Assembly: GCA_913056255.1 (NCBI GenBank)
Contig: CAJXLN010000001.1
Coordinates: 1 to 64,000 of the forward strand
Length of the DNA stretch: 64,000 nt
Reading direction: 5' to 3'
Source: an uncultured Thermotogae bacterium
GTDB taxonomy: Bacteria > Thermotogota > Thermotogae > Mesoaciditogales > Mesoaciditogaceae
Part shown: positions 1-11,475 of the stretch, piece by piece
Layout of the letters: each line of letters begins with the position of its first letter
How positions within the stretch are numbered: the stretch's first letter is position 1
The notes under the pieces: generated by a model
What the model saw: the letters and a program-made list of their open reading frames with translations, nothing else
Told to the model about the DNA's origin: nothing
Database searches by the model: none
Made by a program: the position numbers and the translations under genes

Positions 1-125
1 CTTGATAAGGCTTCGAAAAAAATTCCTGTTCGCTTGAAAAGCGAAAAAAGATTTAAATATCAAACTTATATTGGATACCGTTACTTTATGCTCCTAAATT
101 GTTGGACACTCTAAGATTAAATACA
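1..125. repeat. Dispersed repeat, copy 1 (two modules L and R)
   Basis: Module L (1-61) matches 15128-15187; module R (71-124) matches reverse complement of about 15969-16022. Confidence 0.75.
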
Positions 126-374
126 GATTTATTCATCTCTCCATTGAAATGTAAAGTTTTTCCGCTCCATTATCGCTTGTAAAGCGATGCGATTTTAAAT
201 TATAAACTGTTCAAAAATTCAAGAGTCGCAAAAAGAGTTTTCTGTGAGAAATGTTCTCGAGTGAGTAGAAAAAGCGGATTTAAGCTTCGAGTTCACCCTT
301 TCTATCTCTCATCGTCTTTTGTACAGGAGGGGAAAAGGAATCTCGATCGCCTCTATGCATCGAAAAAATGTCAA

Positions 375-3143
375 TCACACTATTTCTGAATCCACAAGTA
401 TTTCTCTCAAAGCTTCACCTGTGTGTGAAGAAGGACAATCGGCAATTTTTTCTGGTGTACCTGCACACACCACATATCCTCCTTCTTCACCACCTTCGGG
501 CCCTAAATCTATCACATGATCGGCGTTTTTTATAACATCTAAATTGTGTTCTATCACGATCACGGTGTTACCTTTATCGACTAACCTCTGGAGAACACTT
601 ATCAATTTTTTGACATCATGAAAATGCAAACCTGTTGTTGGTTCATCAAGAATGTAAAGTGTTCGACCTGTTGATGATTTTCTCAACTCTGATGAGAGTT
701 TAACACGTTGAGCCTCACCACCTGAAAGTGTAGTTGCAGGTTGACCGAGTCTAATGTAACCAAGTCCAACATCATGAAGTGCTTTTAAAGGAGTTGAGAT
801 TTTTGGTATATCTTCAAAAAATTCAAGTGCTTCGTTTACAGACATATTCAGAACATCACTTATGTTTTTCCCTCTGTACTTAACTTCAAGAGTCTCTTTG
901 TTGTACCTTTTTCCATTACAAACATCACACTCAACGTACACATCCGGCATGAAATTCATTTCGACACGTATCACGCCCTGTCCTGAGCATTTCTCGCAAC
1001 GACCACCTTTAACGTTAAAACTAAATCTTCCAGGCCTGTATCCACGTATTCTTGCCTCTTCAGTCATGGCGAAAAGGGAACGCACAGCATCGAAAGCTTT
1101 TGTATAAGTCGCCGGATTGGATCTCGGAGTTCTTCCTATGGGACTTTGATCGACAGAGATCACTTTATCAATATTCTCAAGACCTTTGATAGAGTCAAAT
1201 TTACCAATTGGAATGTGACTGTGATAAATCGTGTTCATCAGTATAGGGTACAACGTTTCCATAACAAATGAAGATTTTCCTGAGCCCGATACGCCTGTTA
1301 CGCACACAAAAATTCCAAGTGGAATGGAAACATCTATGTGCTTTAAATTGTTATGCGAAGCCCCGTAGATCACCAAATGCCCTTTGGCTTGGCGTCTTCT
1401 CGACGGCGATGGCACCTTTAACCTTTTGCTGAGATATTTTCCTGTAAGGGTGTCTGAATTCTCTAAACCAGAAACCTTGCCTGAATACAGAATTTTACCT
1501 CCGTGCTCTCCCGCACCAGGGCCTATTTCCACCACATGATCTGCTGACCTTATCACCTGTTCATCGTGCTCGACGACCAAGACGGTATTTCCAAGATCTC
1601 TCAAACCTTCCAACATATTAATGAGTTTTGCCGTGTCTCGGTGATGTAATCCTATGGTAGGCTCATCTAAGATGTACGTTACCCCCACAAGCTTGGAACC
1701 AATTTGCGTTGCCAATCTTATGCGTTGCGATTCTCCACCGGAAAGTGTCGAAACATTTCTCGAAAGTGTGAGGTAGCCCAGCCCGACTTCAACGAGAAAT
1801 TTAAGTCTCCTTCTCAACTCTGAAAGTATTTCGTGGGCGATCTTTTCCTGACCTGGTTTTAATTTCACATCGTTAAAAAATTGATAAGATTTGCGAACTG
1901 TCATGTCAGAAACTTCAGCGATGTTTTTACCTTCGAAAGTAACGGCTAACGCTTCTGGATTAAGCCTTTTACCTCCACAGGCCGTACATGTTTTTTGAAC
2001 CAGGAAATTACGTTCTATCCATTCACGAACCTCATCGGATTCTGTTGTCTGATATCTGTCCTTTATGTGAACAAGAAGTCCTTTAAATCCAGGTCCTCCA
2101 TGGAGAACAGCATTTTGAATGTTGTGGGGGAGATCTTTGAAAGGAAGGTGTGGATCACTCCCCATTCTTTTGATCATTCTTGATATGATCGACACCACAA
2201 AAGACTTTCCAGTCCTGTAAGGAATAATTCCACCCTTCATCACGGATTTAGATGAATCTATTACAAAATCTTCTCCGACTTCAGTGGTATAACCCAATCC
2301 TGAGCAAACCGGACAAGCACCATACGGTGAATTGAAGGAAAAAAGTTTTGGAGAAAGCTCCGGAAAGCTGATTCCACAAACTGGGCAGGCAAGTTTTTCG
2401 CTGAAATATTTCAGTTCGCCAGTGGAGTAGTCCATGATCTCAACCTGTCCATTGGCTTCTGATAGAGCTATTTCCAAGGATTCAACGAATCTTTGACGAT
2501 TTTCTTTCCTAACTTTAAGGCGGTCCACAACCAATTTGATCGTATGTCTCACATGTTTTTCAAGCTTTATTTCTTCTTCCAAAAGATATTCTTTTCCGTC
2601 TACGTTTACTCTGAGAAATCCCCGACGTTTCAGGTACTCAAACAGCGATCTGTATTTCCCTTTCTTCTCAATCGTCAGCGGTGCTAAAATGGCAATGCGG
2701 GTTTCTTCAGGGTACGTGCTTTCCACCCTTTCAATTATTTCATCCACACTCTGTTTTTCAAGCTTTCTTCCACATTTCACACAATGTGGAGAACCTACGC
2801 GAGCGTAAAGCAACCTCAGATAATCGTGGATTTCCGTCACTGTTCCCACAGTTGAACGCGGATTATGTGAAACGCTTTTTTGATCTATCGCGATGACGGG
2901 TGAAAGCCCATCTATTTCTTCAACGTCCGGACGTTTGAACTCTCCCAAAAACTGGCGTGCATAAGATGAAAGAGACTCTAAATACCTCCTCTGACCTTCA
3001 GCGTATATCGTGTCAAAGGCTAAAGAAGATTTTCCTGATCCTGATAAACCAGTTATAACTGTTAAGCTATTTCTTGGAATGGCAACGTGAATGTTTTTAA
3101 GATTGTGAACTTTAGCTCCCTTTATTTTAAGAAATTTCTCCAG
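375..3143 (-). CDS. uvrA: Excinuclease ABC subunit A (full length proposed; ORF track starts at an internal Met, 2948)
   Basis: Frame continues upstream of 2948 through [72 protein letters not shown], the canonical UvrA N-terminus; CTG at 3143-3141 is the proposed start. Confidence 0.93.
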   Translation of the reverse strand: MEKFLKIKGAKVHNLKNIHVAIPRNSLTVITGLSGSGKSSLAFDTIYAEGQRRYLESLSSYARQFLGEFKRPDVEEIDGLSPVIAIDQKSVSHNPRSTVGTVTEIHDYLRLLYARVGSPHCVKCGRKLEKQSVDEIIERVESTYPEETRIAILAPLTIEKKGKYRSLFEYLKRRGFLRVNVDGKEYLLEEEIKLEKHVRHTIKLVVDRLKVRKENRQRFVESLEIALSEANGQVEIMDYSTGELKYFSEKLACPVCGISFPELSPKLFSFNSPYGACPVCSGLGYTTEVGEDFVIDSSKSVMKGGIIPYRTGKSFVVSIISRMIKRMGSDPHLPFKDLPHNIQNAVLHGGPGFKGLLVHIKDRYQTTESDEVREWIERNFLVQKTCTACGGKRLNPEALAVTFEGKNIAEVSDMTVRKSYQFFNDVKLKPGQEKIAHEILSELRRRLKFLVEVGLGYLTLSRNVSTLSGGESQRIRLATQIGSKLVGVTYILDEPTIGLHHRDTAKLINMLEGLRDLGNTVLVVEHDEQVIRSADHVVEIGPGAGEHGGKILYSGKVSGLENSDTLTGKYLSKRLKVPSPSRRRQAKGHLVIYGASHNNLKHIDVSIPLGIFVCVTGVSGSGKSSFVMETLYPILMNTIYHSHIPIGKFDSIKGLENIDKVISVDQSPIGRTPRSNPATYTKAFDAVRSLFAMTEEARIRGYRPGRFSFNVKGGRCEKCSGQGVIRVEMNFMPDVYVECDVCNGKRYNKETLEVKYRGKNISDVLNMSVNEALEFFEDIPKISTPLKALHDVGLGYIRLGQPATTLSGGEAQRVKLSSELRKSSTGRTLYILDEPTTGLHFHDVKKLISVLQRLVDKGNTVIVIEHNLDVIKNADHVIDLGPEGGEEGGYVVCAGTPEKIADCPSSHTGEALREILVDSEIV

Positions 3144-4449
3144 AAGCGTTCACCTCTTCTACTATCTCACATGCCTGAGAAACCACTTTCTCAACCGTTT
3201 CTGCACTTTTTCCTTCAACCATGATACGTATCAGAGATTCTGTCCCTGACGATCTGATAACTATTCTCAAACCTTCTTTAGAATTGATCTCCTTTGCGAA
3301 TTCAGAGATTTTGCGATTCTTCATCACCATTTTTTTATCTTTGACCGGTACATTCACTAACTTTTGAGGGTAACGATTGATCCTTGAAGAGAATTCCTCG
3401 ATATCGATTCCAAGACTTAAACTGTTCTTAATCGTTTCAAGGGCGGTTAGAAATCCGTCTCCCGTTGTCGAAAGGTCAAGAAATATTATGTGTCCAGATT
3501 GTTCTCCACCAAGTGTCGAGCCTATTTCTCGCATCTTTTCGAGAACGTATCTGTCCCCCACTTTTGTCCTTGCAAATTTCATTCCATCTGCTCGTAGCTC
3601 TTCTTCGATAGCAAGGTTCGTCATAACAGTACCGACTACGGTATTGGCACCAAGACGTCTATCTTTTTTCATGGATTTGGCATTCATAACGATCATGTCA
3701 TCTCCATCTACGATCCGCCCGTTTTTCCCGATCATGATACATCTATCCGCATCCCCGTCATGAATCACGCCAAACTCCGCGCCGGTGGATTTAATGCGAC
3801 TTGACAAAAATTGTGGATGCAAGGCTCCACATCCCTCGTTTATATTTATTCCATCGGGATCAGAATTGAAAAAAATCGCGTCAATTCCGATCTCCTTAGA
3901 AATAACGGGAACAGTTGTGACAGCGGCGCCATTTGCAAGATCAAAAGCGATCTTAAGACCTTTTAGATCAACGTATTTTGAAACCATCCATTCCACGTAC
4001 GAAGATAAGAGATCGGACTCAATTCGCTTACCGACTTCTTTACTTTTCATTTTATCTTCAAGATGGTCTTCTATCTCTTCTTCAAGTTCATCCGGAAGCT
4101 TGTATCCATCAAAAAATATCTTTATTCCGTTGTGCATCCATGGATTATGACTGGCACTCACCATAAAGCCAACTGTATGCTCTTGGTGAGTAAGCCATGC
4201 CAAAACCGGAGTTGGCATTACACCACACACGATGACGTTGATCCCCATTGAAAGCATCGAAGAAACCAAGGCTGCCTCAAACATTTCACCAGAAATCCTT
4301 GTATCGCGGGCAATGAGAACATTATCCAAGGAGCGGTTGTGTGCCTTCAAAACGTAAGCGGTTGATTTTCCAATTTTGAAGGTCAGTTCGGCCGTCAGTT
4401 CATCGTTGGCAATTCCTCTTATTCCATCAGTTCCAAAATACTTTCTCAT
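3127..4449 (-). CDS. glmM: Phosphoglucosamine mutase
   Basis: [12 protein letters not shown] start, SASHNP active-site loop, DGDADR metal loop. Confidence 0.95.
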   Translation of the reverse strand: MRKYFGTDGIRGIANDELTAELTFKIGKSTAYVLKAHNRSLDNVLIARDTRISGEMFEAALVSSMLSMGINVIVCGVMPTPVLAWLTHQEHTVGFMVSASHNPWMHNGIKIFFDGYKLPDELEEEIEDHLEDKMKSKEVGKRIESDLLSSYVEWMVSKYVDLKGLKIAFDLANGAAVTTVPVISKEIGIDAIFFNSDPDGININEGCGALHPQFLSSRIKSTGAEFGVIHDGDADRCIMIGKNGRIVDGDDMIVMNAKSMKKDRRLGANTVVGTVMTNLAIEEELRADGMKFARTKVGDRYVLEKMREIGSTLGGEQSGHIIFLDLSTTGDGFLTALETIKNSLSLGIDIEEFSSRINRYPQKLVNVPVKDKKMVMKNRKISEFAKEINSKEGLRIVIRSSGTESLIRIMVEGKSAETVEKVVSQACEIVEEVNASGEIS

Positions 4450-5951
4450 TCCTCTTCCTTTTCTTCGAGTTCAAGCCCTTCAGAAGTGAATTTTTCCGGA
4501 CGAACCATGGGATAAGCTATGACTTCCTTTATTGTTGGAGCGTCAGTGGCAAGCATTACGAGCCTGTCTATTCCTATTCCAAGTCCACCAGTCGGCGGCA
4601 TTCCATACTCTAAAGCTCGTAAGAAATCGAAATCCATCATCTGGGCTTCTTCGTCTCCTGATTGACGTAACGCTACTTGCGCTTCGAAACGTTTGCGCTG
4701 ATCTATCGGATCGTTCAGTTCGCTGAACGCGTTTGCAAGTTCATTTCCAAGAACTACCACTTCAAAACGTTCGGTAAGTCTTGGATTTTTTCTGTGTCGC
4801 TTTGCAAGTGGGGAAATATCAATTGGATGATCCATCACAAAAGTTGGATTTTTAATGGTGTCTTCGACAAGATCCCAGAGTTTCTCAATGTAATGGCCAC
4901 GTTCCATGATCTCAGGTAAAGTGTCATGTTCTTTTAGAACTTTCAACAATTTTTCATTTGAATCATCGAGTATGTCCACATTCAAATGTTCTCCAATGTA
5001 ATCACGCATCTTCACACGTTTCCAGGGTCTACTGAAGTCTATCACTTTGTCTTGATACGTGATCTTCGTCGTTCCCTTAACTTTCTCTATCACATGGGTA
5101 ACGAGTTTCTCTGTGAGTTCCATCATGTCATTGTAATCGGCGTAAGCTTTGTAACATTCGAGCATCGTGAATTCCGGATTGTGTTTGTAGCTTACTCCCT
5201 CATTTCTGAAACATTTTCCGATTTCGTAAACACCATCGAATCCACCTACTACATATCTCTTAAGATATAGTTCATGAGCGATTTTCAGATACATGTCGAG
5301 ATCGAAAACATTCAAGTGTGTAACAAAGGGTTTGGCAGTCGCACCGCCTGCAATAAACTGGAGCGTTGGAGTTTCAACTTCGATGAAATCCTCGGCATTC
5401 ATGAAATTCCTTATCATTTGAATAATTCGATAGCGCGTTTTAAACCTTTCAAAAGAATCTCTGTTTACAGTAGTATCAACGTATCTCTGTCGGTATATTT
5501 TTTCTCTATCGGTTAGACCATGCCACTTTTCAGGGAGAGTGCGTATCGCCTTTGACAGAATTTCGTAAGAAGAGACGAATATAGAAAGTTCTCCCGTATG
5601 AGATCTGAACGGGAATCCATTCACTCCGACAAAATCGCCCACTTTAACATGTTCTTTGAAAATCTTGAATGCACTATCTCCAACTGATACATTCATATAA
5701 CATTGTAAGCGATCTGTAGAATCTTGAATAACAAAAAACAAAGATTTTCCGTGATATCTGATCGCCATCACTCGTCCTGCCGTTGACAAGTGCGCATTTT
5801 CATCCTTTTCGCCATTTGCGATCTTGGTATCGAATTCCCCACGTATTTCAGCAAGTTTATGAGTGATTTCAAAACGATATGGATAAGGATTAATTCCCAT
5901 ATCTCTGAGCTGTTCAATTTCTTTGATCTTCTGAAGTCTCAACTCGTCCAT
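4446..5951 (-). CDS. lysS: Lysyl-tRNA synthetase class II
   Basis: Class II motifs ([30 protein letters not shown]); start moved to [11 protein letters not shown]. Confidence 0.95.
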   Translation of the reverse strand: MDELRLQKIKEIEQLRDMGINPYPYRFEITHKLAEIRGEFDTKIANGEKDENAHLSTAGRVMAIRYHGKSLFFVIQDSTDRLQCYMNVSVGDSAFKIFKEHVKVGDFVGVNGFPFRSHTGELSIFVSSYEILSKAIRTLPEKWHGLTDREKIYRQRYVDTTVNRDSFERFKTRYRIIQMIRNFMNAEDFIEVETPTLQFIAGGATAKPFVTHLNVFDLDMYLKIAHELYLKRYVVGGFDGVYEIGKCFRNEGVSYKHNPEFTMLECYKAYADYNDMMELTEKLVTHVIEKVKGTTKITYQDKVIDFSRPWKRVKMRDYIGEHLNVDILDDSNEKLLKVLKEHDTLPEIMERGHYIEKLWDLVEDTIKNPTFVMDHPIDISPLAKRHRKNPRLTERFEVVVLGNELANAFSELNDPIDQRKRFEAQVALRQSGDEEAQMMDFDFLRALEYGMPPTGGLGIGIDRLVMLATDAPTIKEVIAYPMVRPEKFTSEGLELEEKEEE

Positions 5952-5999
5952 GTAAAAAAAAACCCCCTTCTGAAAACTTGTCACCAAATTAGCTTAGCC

Positions 6000-6527
6000 T
6001 TACTCTTCATTTGCCATTATTTCCACTATCTTGTACTTATTGGTACCACTTGGCGCTTTAACCCGTACCGTTTCACCAACTTTCCGCTTGTATATAGCTT
6101 TTCCCAAGGGAGAATCAACTGATATTTTATTTTTAAAAATATCCGCTTCTTGTGCGGTAACGAGCAAGAACTCCATAATATCTTGATCGGAATTTGAATC
6201 CTTATCGTGCCTAGAACTCGAGTCCTTCAATCTATTCAATCGCTTCAATCTTATAACATTTCCTAAATTAACTTCGTGTATGTTGCTGCGATCATCGGAA
6301 ATGATCGTTGCCCGCGATAAGATTCCTTCGATCTCGCTGATCCTGCTGTTTATCTTTCCCTGCAAATTTTTTGCTTCATCGTATTCGCTATTTTCGCTGA
6401 GATCACCGAACTCCCTTGCCTCTTTTATTTTTTGGGCAACATCATTCATCAATCTTTCTTTGAGTTCTTTCAATTCTTTTTTGAGTGCTTCGTAACCACT
6501 TCGGGTAAGTTCTATCTTATCTTCCAT
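6000..6527 (-). CDS. greA: Transcription elongation factor GreA
   Basis: GYEALKKELKELK and REFGDLSENSEYDEAKN coiled-coil tip. Confidence 0.93.
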   Translation of the reverse strand: MEDKIELTRSGYEALKKELKELKERLMNDVAQKIKEAREFGDLSENSEYDEAKNLQGKINSRISEIEGILSRATIISDDRSNIHEVNLGNVIRLKRLNRLKDSSSRHDKDSNSDQDIMEFLLVTAQEADIFKNKISVDSPLGKAIYKRKVGETVRVKAPSGTNKYKIVEIMANEE

Positions 6528-6549
6528 TTATGGAACCTCCTTGAACGCT

Positions 6550-8187
6550 TCATTCAACTGATATCAGGTAATAGTAATGAATTTGACCGCCGTAATACAT
6601 TTCAATGTCGACATTCGGATAACGTATCTCTATTTCTTTCAATATAACTTGAGCGTCTTTTTCAGTTACTTCCTTACCGTAGAATATCGTTATTATATCG
6701 GCATTGGCAGCCTTTGCTTTGTCCAACGTACAAAACACACTCTCGTCAAGATCAGCTTTGGCACATACCATATTTCCATTGAGGAATCCGATGTACTGAC
6801 CTTCTTTCACCTTCAATTTTTTCACTTTACTGTCTCGAATGGCCCTCGTGATTTCTATTGATTTTACAGCTGCTATTGCCTCTCTGAATCTGTTCAGATT
6901 TTCCATAAGAGACGCCTGTGCATTGAAGGCAAAAATCGCGGTTAATCCCTCCTGAACCGTTGAGGATTTAACGGTTATCACTTTTTTCCCTTTGACCATT
7001 TTTTTAACAGAATCAGATGCCATGAATATATTGGGATTGTTCGGAAATATGAAAACGGTCTGTGCGTTTATACTGTCAACCGCTTTTTTAAGTTGAGATG
7101 TACTTGGATTTGATGATTGTCCACCATTTACAACAATGTCAACTCCAATGCTTTTGAATATCGATTCCCAGCCTTCTCCACTTGCAACCACAACTATGCC
7201 ATATTTCTTTTTCTCATCCTGATTTTGTGGCATTTCATTTATTATTTTATGGTGTTGAATTTTCATGTTATCTATCTTAGAACGGACTAATTCACCGTAT
7301 TCAAGAGCTTTATCGATTGCCTTGCCAGGAGTATTCGTGTGTAAGTGAAATTTTAGAAATCTATCAGAATTCACAAGCACCAGAGAATCTCCCATTGAGC
7401 TGTAAAAACTTTTTAGCGACTCAACATCAACCTCTTTTTTTGTTTTCACTATGGCTTCTGTGCAATAAAGATATTTCAATTCTTCCTGAGAAATCTTCAC
7501 GATATCAACCGCTCCAGCGTTTTCAATTTCAAGGTTTACTTCTGTATCACCGTTAAGTGCTTTGTAAAACCCTTCTATTATATAAGCTAATCCTTTTGCA
7601 CCCGAATCAACAACTCCCGCATCACTTAATTTTTTAAGATATTTAGGAGTATCTTCAACTACTTCCATAGCCTTTTGATAAAGTTTACGCATGAATTCTT
7701 TGTGATCCTCAATCATGTAGTCCTTTGATGTTTCAGAAAGAACTCTCATGACCGTTAACATAGTACCTTCCACAGGTTTCATTACAGCGCCGTATGCCAC
7801 TTCACTTGCCAATTTAAGAGCTTCCGCAAATTCGATCGTTGTCAATGTTTTCTTGTTCTTACAGTACTGACTGAATCCACGGAAGATCTGTGAGAGTATC
7901 ACACCAGAATTCCCCCTTGCTCCGAGAAGGGTACCAGTTTCTATAGCCTGAACTACATTGGGAAGATCGTGCCTGTCAAGTGAATCCAAACGTCTACATG
8001 CTTCTAAAAGAGCAGACGCCATATTCGATCCCGTATCACCATCCGGAACCGGGAAAACATTCAAAGTGTTGATCTCGTCCACGTGAGATAACAACACCTC
8101 GGTTCCTTTTTTGAAGCACACGGCAAAATCATTACCATTTATTTTTTTAATAAACGGTTGTTCATTCAAAGACGCGATGGAAAACAC
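6550..8187 (-). CDS. DAK/DegV-associated kinase, FakA-like (YloV family)
   Basis: NVFPVPDGDTGSNM and GARGNSGVILSQIFRG motifs; adjacent Asp23 gene as in Firmicutes/Thermotogota. Confidence 0.85.
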   Translation of the reverse strand: MFSIASLNEQPFIKKINGNDFAVCFKKGTEVLLSHVDEINTLNVFPVPDGDTGSNMASALLEACRRLDSLDRHDLPNVVQAIETGTLLGARGNSGVILSQIFRGFSQYCKNKKTLTTIEFAEALKLASEVAYGAVMKPVEGTMLTVMRVLSETSKDYMIEDHKEFMRKLYQKAMEVVEDTPKYLKKLSDAGVVDSGAKGLAYIIEGFYKALNGDTEVNLEIENAGAVDIVKISQEELKYLYCTEAIVKTKKEVDVESLKSFYSSMGDSLVLVNSDRFLKFHLHTNTPGKAIDKALEYGELVRSKIDNMKIQHHKIINEMPQNQDEKKKYGIVVVASGEGWESIFKSIGVDIVVNGGQSSNPSTSQLKKAVDSINAQTVFIFPNNPNIFMASDSVKKMVKGKKVITVKSSTVQEGLTAIFAFNAQASLMENLNRFREAIAAVKSIEITRAIRDSKVKKLKVKEGQYIGFLNGNMVCAKADLDESVFCTLDKAKAANADIITIFYGKEVTEKDAQVILKEIEIRYPNVDIEMYYGGQIHYYYLISVE

Positions 8188-8211
8188 CTCCTTTTAGACA
8201 ACAGAGTCGTT

Positions 8212-8556
8212 TCAGAAACTCAAAGCCACAACATGAACGTTGACTTCTAATGGTTTTCTTCCCGCATAAGTGGTAAGACTGTACATCACGCTATCTCGAA
8301 GGTTCTTTGCCACCTGAGGAATGTTCGTTCCATATTCCACAACCACGTATATGTCCACTTTAATATCCATGCCGTCATCTACCATTTTAATTCCTTTATC
8401 TACATCACTGAAAATGGAAACGACACTTGACAACATCGAAGGATTGGAAAGTTCTACAACCCCATAGCTGTTCACCATTGCTTCCTTTATCAAGCCTTTC
8501 AATGCCTGTGCTGAAACCTCAATTTCTCCGTACTCAGTAGAAAACTTCAAATTCAT
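8212..8556 (-). CDS. Asp23/Gls24 family protein
   Basis: EYGEIEVSAQALKGLIKEAM...VDIYVVVEYGTNIPQVAKNLRDSV. Confidence 0.8.
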   Translation of the reverse strand: MNLKFSTEYGEIEVSAQALKGLIKEAMVNSYGVVELSNPSMLSSVVSIFSDVDKGIKMVDDGMDIKVDIYVVVEYGTNIPQVAKNLRDSVMYSLTTYAGRKPLEVNVHVVALSF

Positions 8557-10436
8557 CCCTCCCGTACTTCTGCTTTTAGGTTTGAAATTATCCTCTCTGT
8601 AACTTTTTGAGCGGAAAGCCCCGCAAATTCCAGAAGCTCATTTCTTGTTCCATGTTCAACAAAGCTGTCTTCAATACCTATGACTTCCGTTTTAGATCTC
8701 AAAGTCGGTGCTTTGAGCAACACGGAAGATCCAAATCCACCCATTACCGTCCCTTCTTCAAGAGTCCATATTCTCGGAGACATGGCAATGACGTTCAAAG
8801 TCTTCATGTCTAAAGGTTTTACACTTCTACAATTGTAAACTCCCACGTGAATGCCCATCGATTCGAGCTTTTTAGAGGCTTCAACGGCAATTTTGACCAT
8901 CGAACCCACTGCAAGTATTGTACCATCTTTTCCATCAAGAATCTTTTCCCAACTGAATGGATTATCAAGAGGGGGGGCTGAAAGTACATCCATTATATCC
9001 ATGAATTCACTTGACTTCGGATACCTTATTGCCAAAGGTCCCTTGATCCTTCCAATTACCGATTTCATCATGGAAGATAGCTCTGATATGGATGATGGGG
9101 CAACTAACTTCATGTTTGGAATGAGATTCATATACGCGATATCGAAAACTCCATGGTGAGTTGGTCCATCTTCACCCACTAAACCTGCACGATCGATTGC
9201 AAAAATCACGTCCAAATCCTGGAGTGCCACATCGTGAATCACTTGATCGAAAGCTCTTTGAAGAAAAGTGGAATAAATAGCGATAACCGGTTTAAGTCCT
9301 TGTGCCGCTGCTCCTGCAGCAAAGGTCGTGCAGAGTTCTTCGGTAATTCCAAGATCAAAAAACTTGTCAGGATGCTTAGCATGGAAGTACTTGAGCCCTG
9401 TTCCATCTTCCATGGCTGCCGTGATCCCCACTATTCTGTTGTCCTCATTTGCTATTATTGAGAGCACCTTGCCGAAGATCTCACTGTAAGAGTATACTCC
9501 TTTTTTTATTTCAAGCGAGATTCCACTTTTAGAATCTATCATCGAAACGCTGTGAAATTTAGTTGGATTTTTTTCAGCATAAGAGAGACCTTTTCCCTTT
9601 TGAGTCAAAACGTGCACAACCACAGGGCCTTCTATTTCTTTTAAACTTTCAAAAGCTCTCACAAGCATTTTTACATCATGACCATCGATAGGTCCTATGT
9701 ATTTGATCCCAAAATCTTCAAAGAAATTATCGAATAAAAATAGTTTTTTAAGGGATGATTTTACTTTCTCTGAGACCCAATCTAAATCATTCTTGCGCAA
9801 GAAGTCGCGAAGTTTTGAATCCAAAATCCTATAAGTTTTTGCAGTCCTAAGTCTGTTGAGTATAACATTGGATAATTGACCCACGCTTGGAGATATGCTC
9901 ATTCCATTATCGTTGAGAACGATCTTGATCTTCGATGAAAGGGGTTTCACCTGATTCAGGGCTTCAAAAGCAAGACCAGATGTCATTGCACCATCGCCTA
10001 TAATGGCTATCACCTCGCCGTTCATGTCTTTCGTGGAATGCGCTTTTTCTATTCCCAAAGCCGCTGCTATTGATGTGGCCGCATGACCAACTCCAAACTT
10101 GTCGTATTCAGATTCATGAATACTTGGATATCCGCTTATACCCCCGAACTTCCTTATCGTACCCATCGACCTGGCACGGCCAGTCAATATTTTGTGCGTG
10201 TACGATTGATGACCTGTATCCCAGATGACCGTGTTTTTATCTGGTGGGAAAACTTTGTACAACGCAAGTGTGAGTTCCACTGTTCCAAGATTTGGAGCGA
10301 GATGTCCATTTCCAGAACTCACGATTTCCACGATATAGTTACGGATTTCATTTGCCATGCTCTCCATTTCGGAAAATTTCATGTTCCCAAGTTTTTCAAA
10401 GAGTGGTTCTCTGTCCCATGTTAGAGGGACTTTCAT
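8553..10436 (-). CDS. dxs: 1-deoxy-D-xylulose-5-phosphate synthase
   Basis: TPP-binding GDGAMTSGLAFEALN, EDGPTHHGVFD, GITEE motifs. Confidence 0.94.
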   Translation of the reverse strand: MKVPLTWDREPLFEKLGNMKFSEMESMANEIRNYIVEIVSSGNGHLAPNLGTVELTLALYKVFPPDKNTVIWDTGHQSYTHKILTGRARSMGTIRKFGGISGYPSIHESEYDKFGVGHAATSIAAALGIEKAHSTKDMNGEVIAIIGDGAMTSGLAFEALNQVKPLSSKIKIVLNDNGMSISPSVGQLSNVILNRLRTAKTYRILDSKLRDFLRKNDLDWVSEKVKSSLKKLFLFDNFFEDFGIKYIGPIDGHDVKMLVRAFESLKEIEGPVVVHVLTQKGKGLSYAEKNPTKFHSVSMIDSKSGISLEIKKGVYSYSEIFGKVLSIIANEDNRIVGITAAMEDGTGLKYFHAKHPDKFFDLGITEELCTTFAAGAAAQGLKPVIAIYSTFLQRAFDQVIHDVALQDLDVIFAIDRAGLVGEDGPTHHGVFDIAYMNLIPNMKLVAPSSISELSSMMKSVIGRIKGPLAIRYPKSSEFMDIMDVLSAPPLDNPFSWEKILDGKDGTILAVGSMVKIAVEASKKLESMGIHVGVYNCRSVKPLDMKTLNVIAMSPRIWTLEEGTVMGGFGSSVLLKAPTLRSKTEVIGIEDSFVEHGTRNELLEFAGLSAQKVTERIISNLKAEVREG

Positions 10437-10667
10437 CAAAATTCATCTCCTTTTCAAGATCCCCCCAGTACTTCTTTAACAGTAAATAAGAAATGCGGAA
10501 TCGATCGATTTCTTGCATCTTTTGTAGATAAAGAAAAACACCACGCTTGAAAAGCTTTAGAGGCACCTCAAGAGGGAGATCATTTTTTCAATTGTACCCA
10601 AAAGTTCCTTAAAGGAAAGAGAATCGATCTTATTTTCTTCCCATTGATCATTCTCTTCAAATACCAC
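10396..10667 (-). pseudogene. xseB: Exodeoxyribonuclease VII small subunit, frameshifted remnant (or recoded gene)
   Basis: GTG overlapping the folD stop gives MVFEENDQWEENKIDSLSFKELLGTIEK; the -1 frame after an A6 run gives NDLPLEVPLKLFKRGVFLYLQKMQEIDRFRISYLLKKYWGDLEKEM, resembling XseB. Confidence 0.55.
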
Positions 10668-11475
10668 GAGCGGATCTCACGATATTTCTCATAAGCACGG
10701 CATTTGTTATGCTTCCCACTCCACCAGGAACTTTAGAGACTGAAGCTTTTTTCGAAACCGAATCAAAGTCAACATCACCTATGACTTTACCGTTTACCAC
10801 GTTTATTCCCACATCTATCACAACTGCTCCCTTTTTAACCCATTTTTCATCGAACATTTTAGGTTTTCCGATCGCAACAACCAACACATCCGCGTGTTTC
10901 GTCTTCTCAATGAGATTTTGAGTTTTGGAGTGGCACACGGTAACCGTTGCATTTCGAGACATCAGCAGCAATGAAAGAGGTTTCCCAACTGTTGTGCTTC
11001 TCCCAACAATTGTAACGTTCGCCCCCTTTAAGGGAACGTTATGATATTCCAAAAGTTCGACAACTGCCTGTGCCGTACAGGGCACAAAGAATGGAGCATT
11101 GAGCAAGATCTTTCCGAGATTTTCTGGTGTTCGCCCTTCCACGTCTTTTTTGGGATCAAGCGTACTCAATACCGATATTTCATCCACTCCTTTGGGGACA
11201 GGGTGCATGAGCATGACACCGTGAACTTTGTCATCTTCGTTCAGCGTCTTCACATCTTTTATTATGTTTTTAGAGTCAGTTTCAACCTCGGCGTAATTTA
11301 TTCCGAGTTTATCACAATTACGTTTTATTGAGTTCAAATAAACTCTTGTGGATTTATCATCAGAGGAAACAAGGCATCTCAAAGCTGGAATGATCCCCTT
11401 AGACTTGAGATGTTCTACTTCTTTTTGAACTTCTTTTTTTATTTCATTCCCAAGAACTGCTCCATCAAGTATCAT
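10657..11475 (-). CDS. folD: Methylenetetrahydrofolate dehydrogenase/cyclohydrolase
   Basis: VTIVGRSTTVGKPLSLLL and VPGGVGSITNAVLMRN; start MILDGAVLGNEIKKEV. Confidence 0.95.
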   Translation of the reverse strand: MILDGAVLGNEIKKEVQKEVEHLKSKGIIPALRCLVSSDDKSTRVYLNSIKRNCDKLGINYAEVETDSKNIIKDVKTLNEDDKVHGVMLMHPVPKGVDEISVLSTLDPKKDVEGRTPENLGKILLNAPFFVPCTAQAVVELLEYHNVPLKGANVTIVGRSTTVGKPLSLLLMSRNATVTVCHSKTQNLIEKTKHADVLVVAIGKPKMFDEKWVKKGAVVIDVGINVVNGKVIGDVDFDSVSKKASVSKVPGGVGSITNAVLMRNIVRSARGI

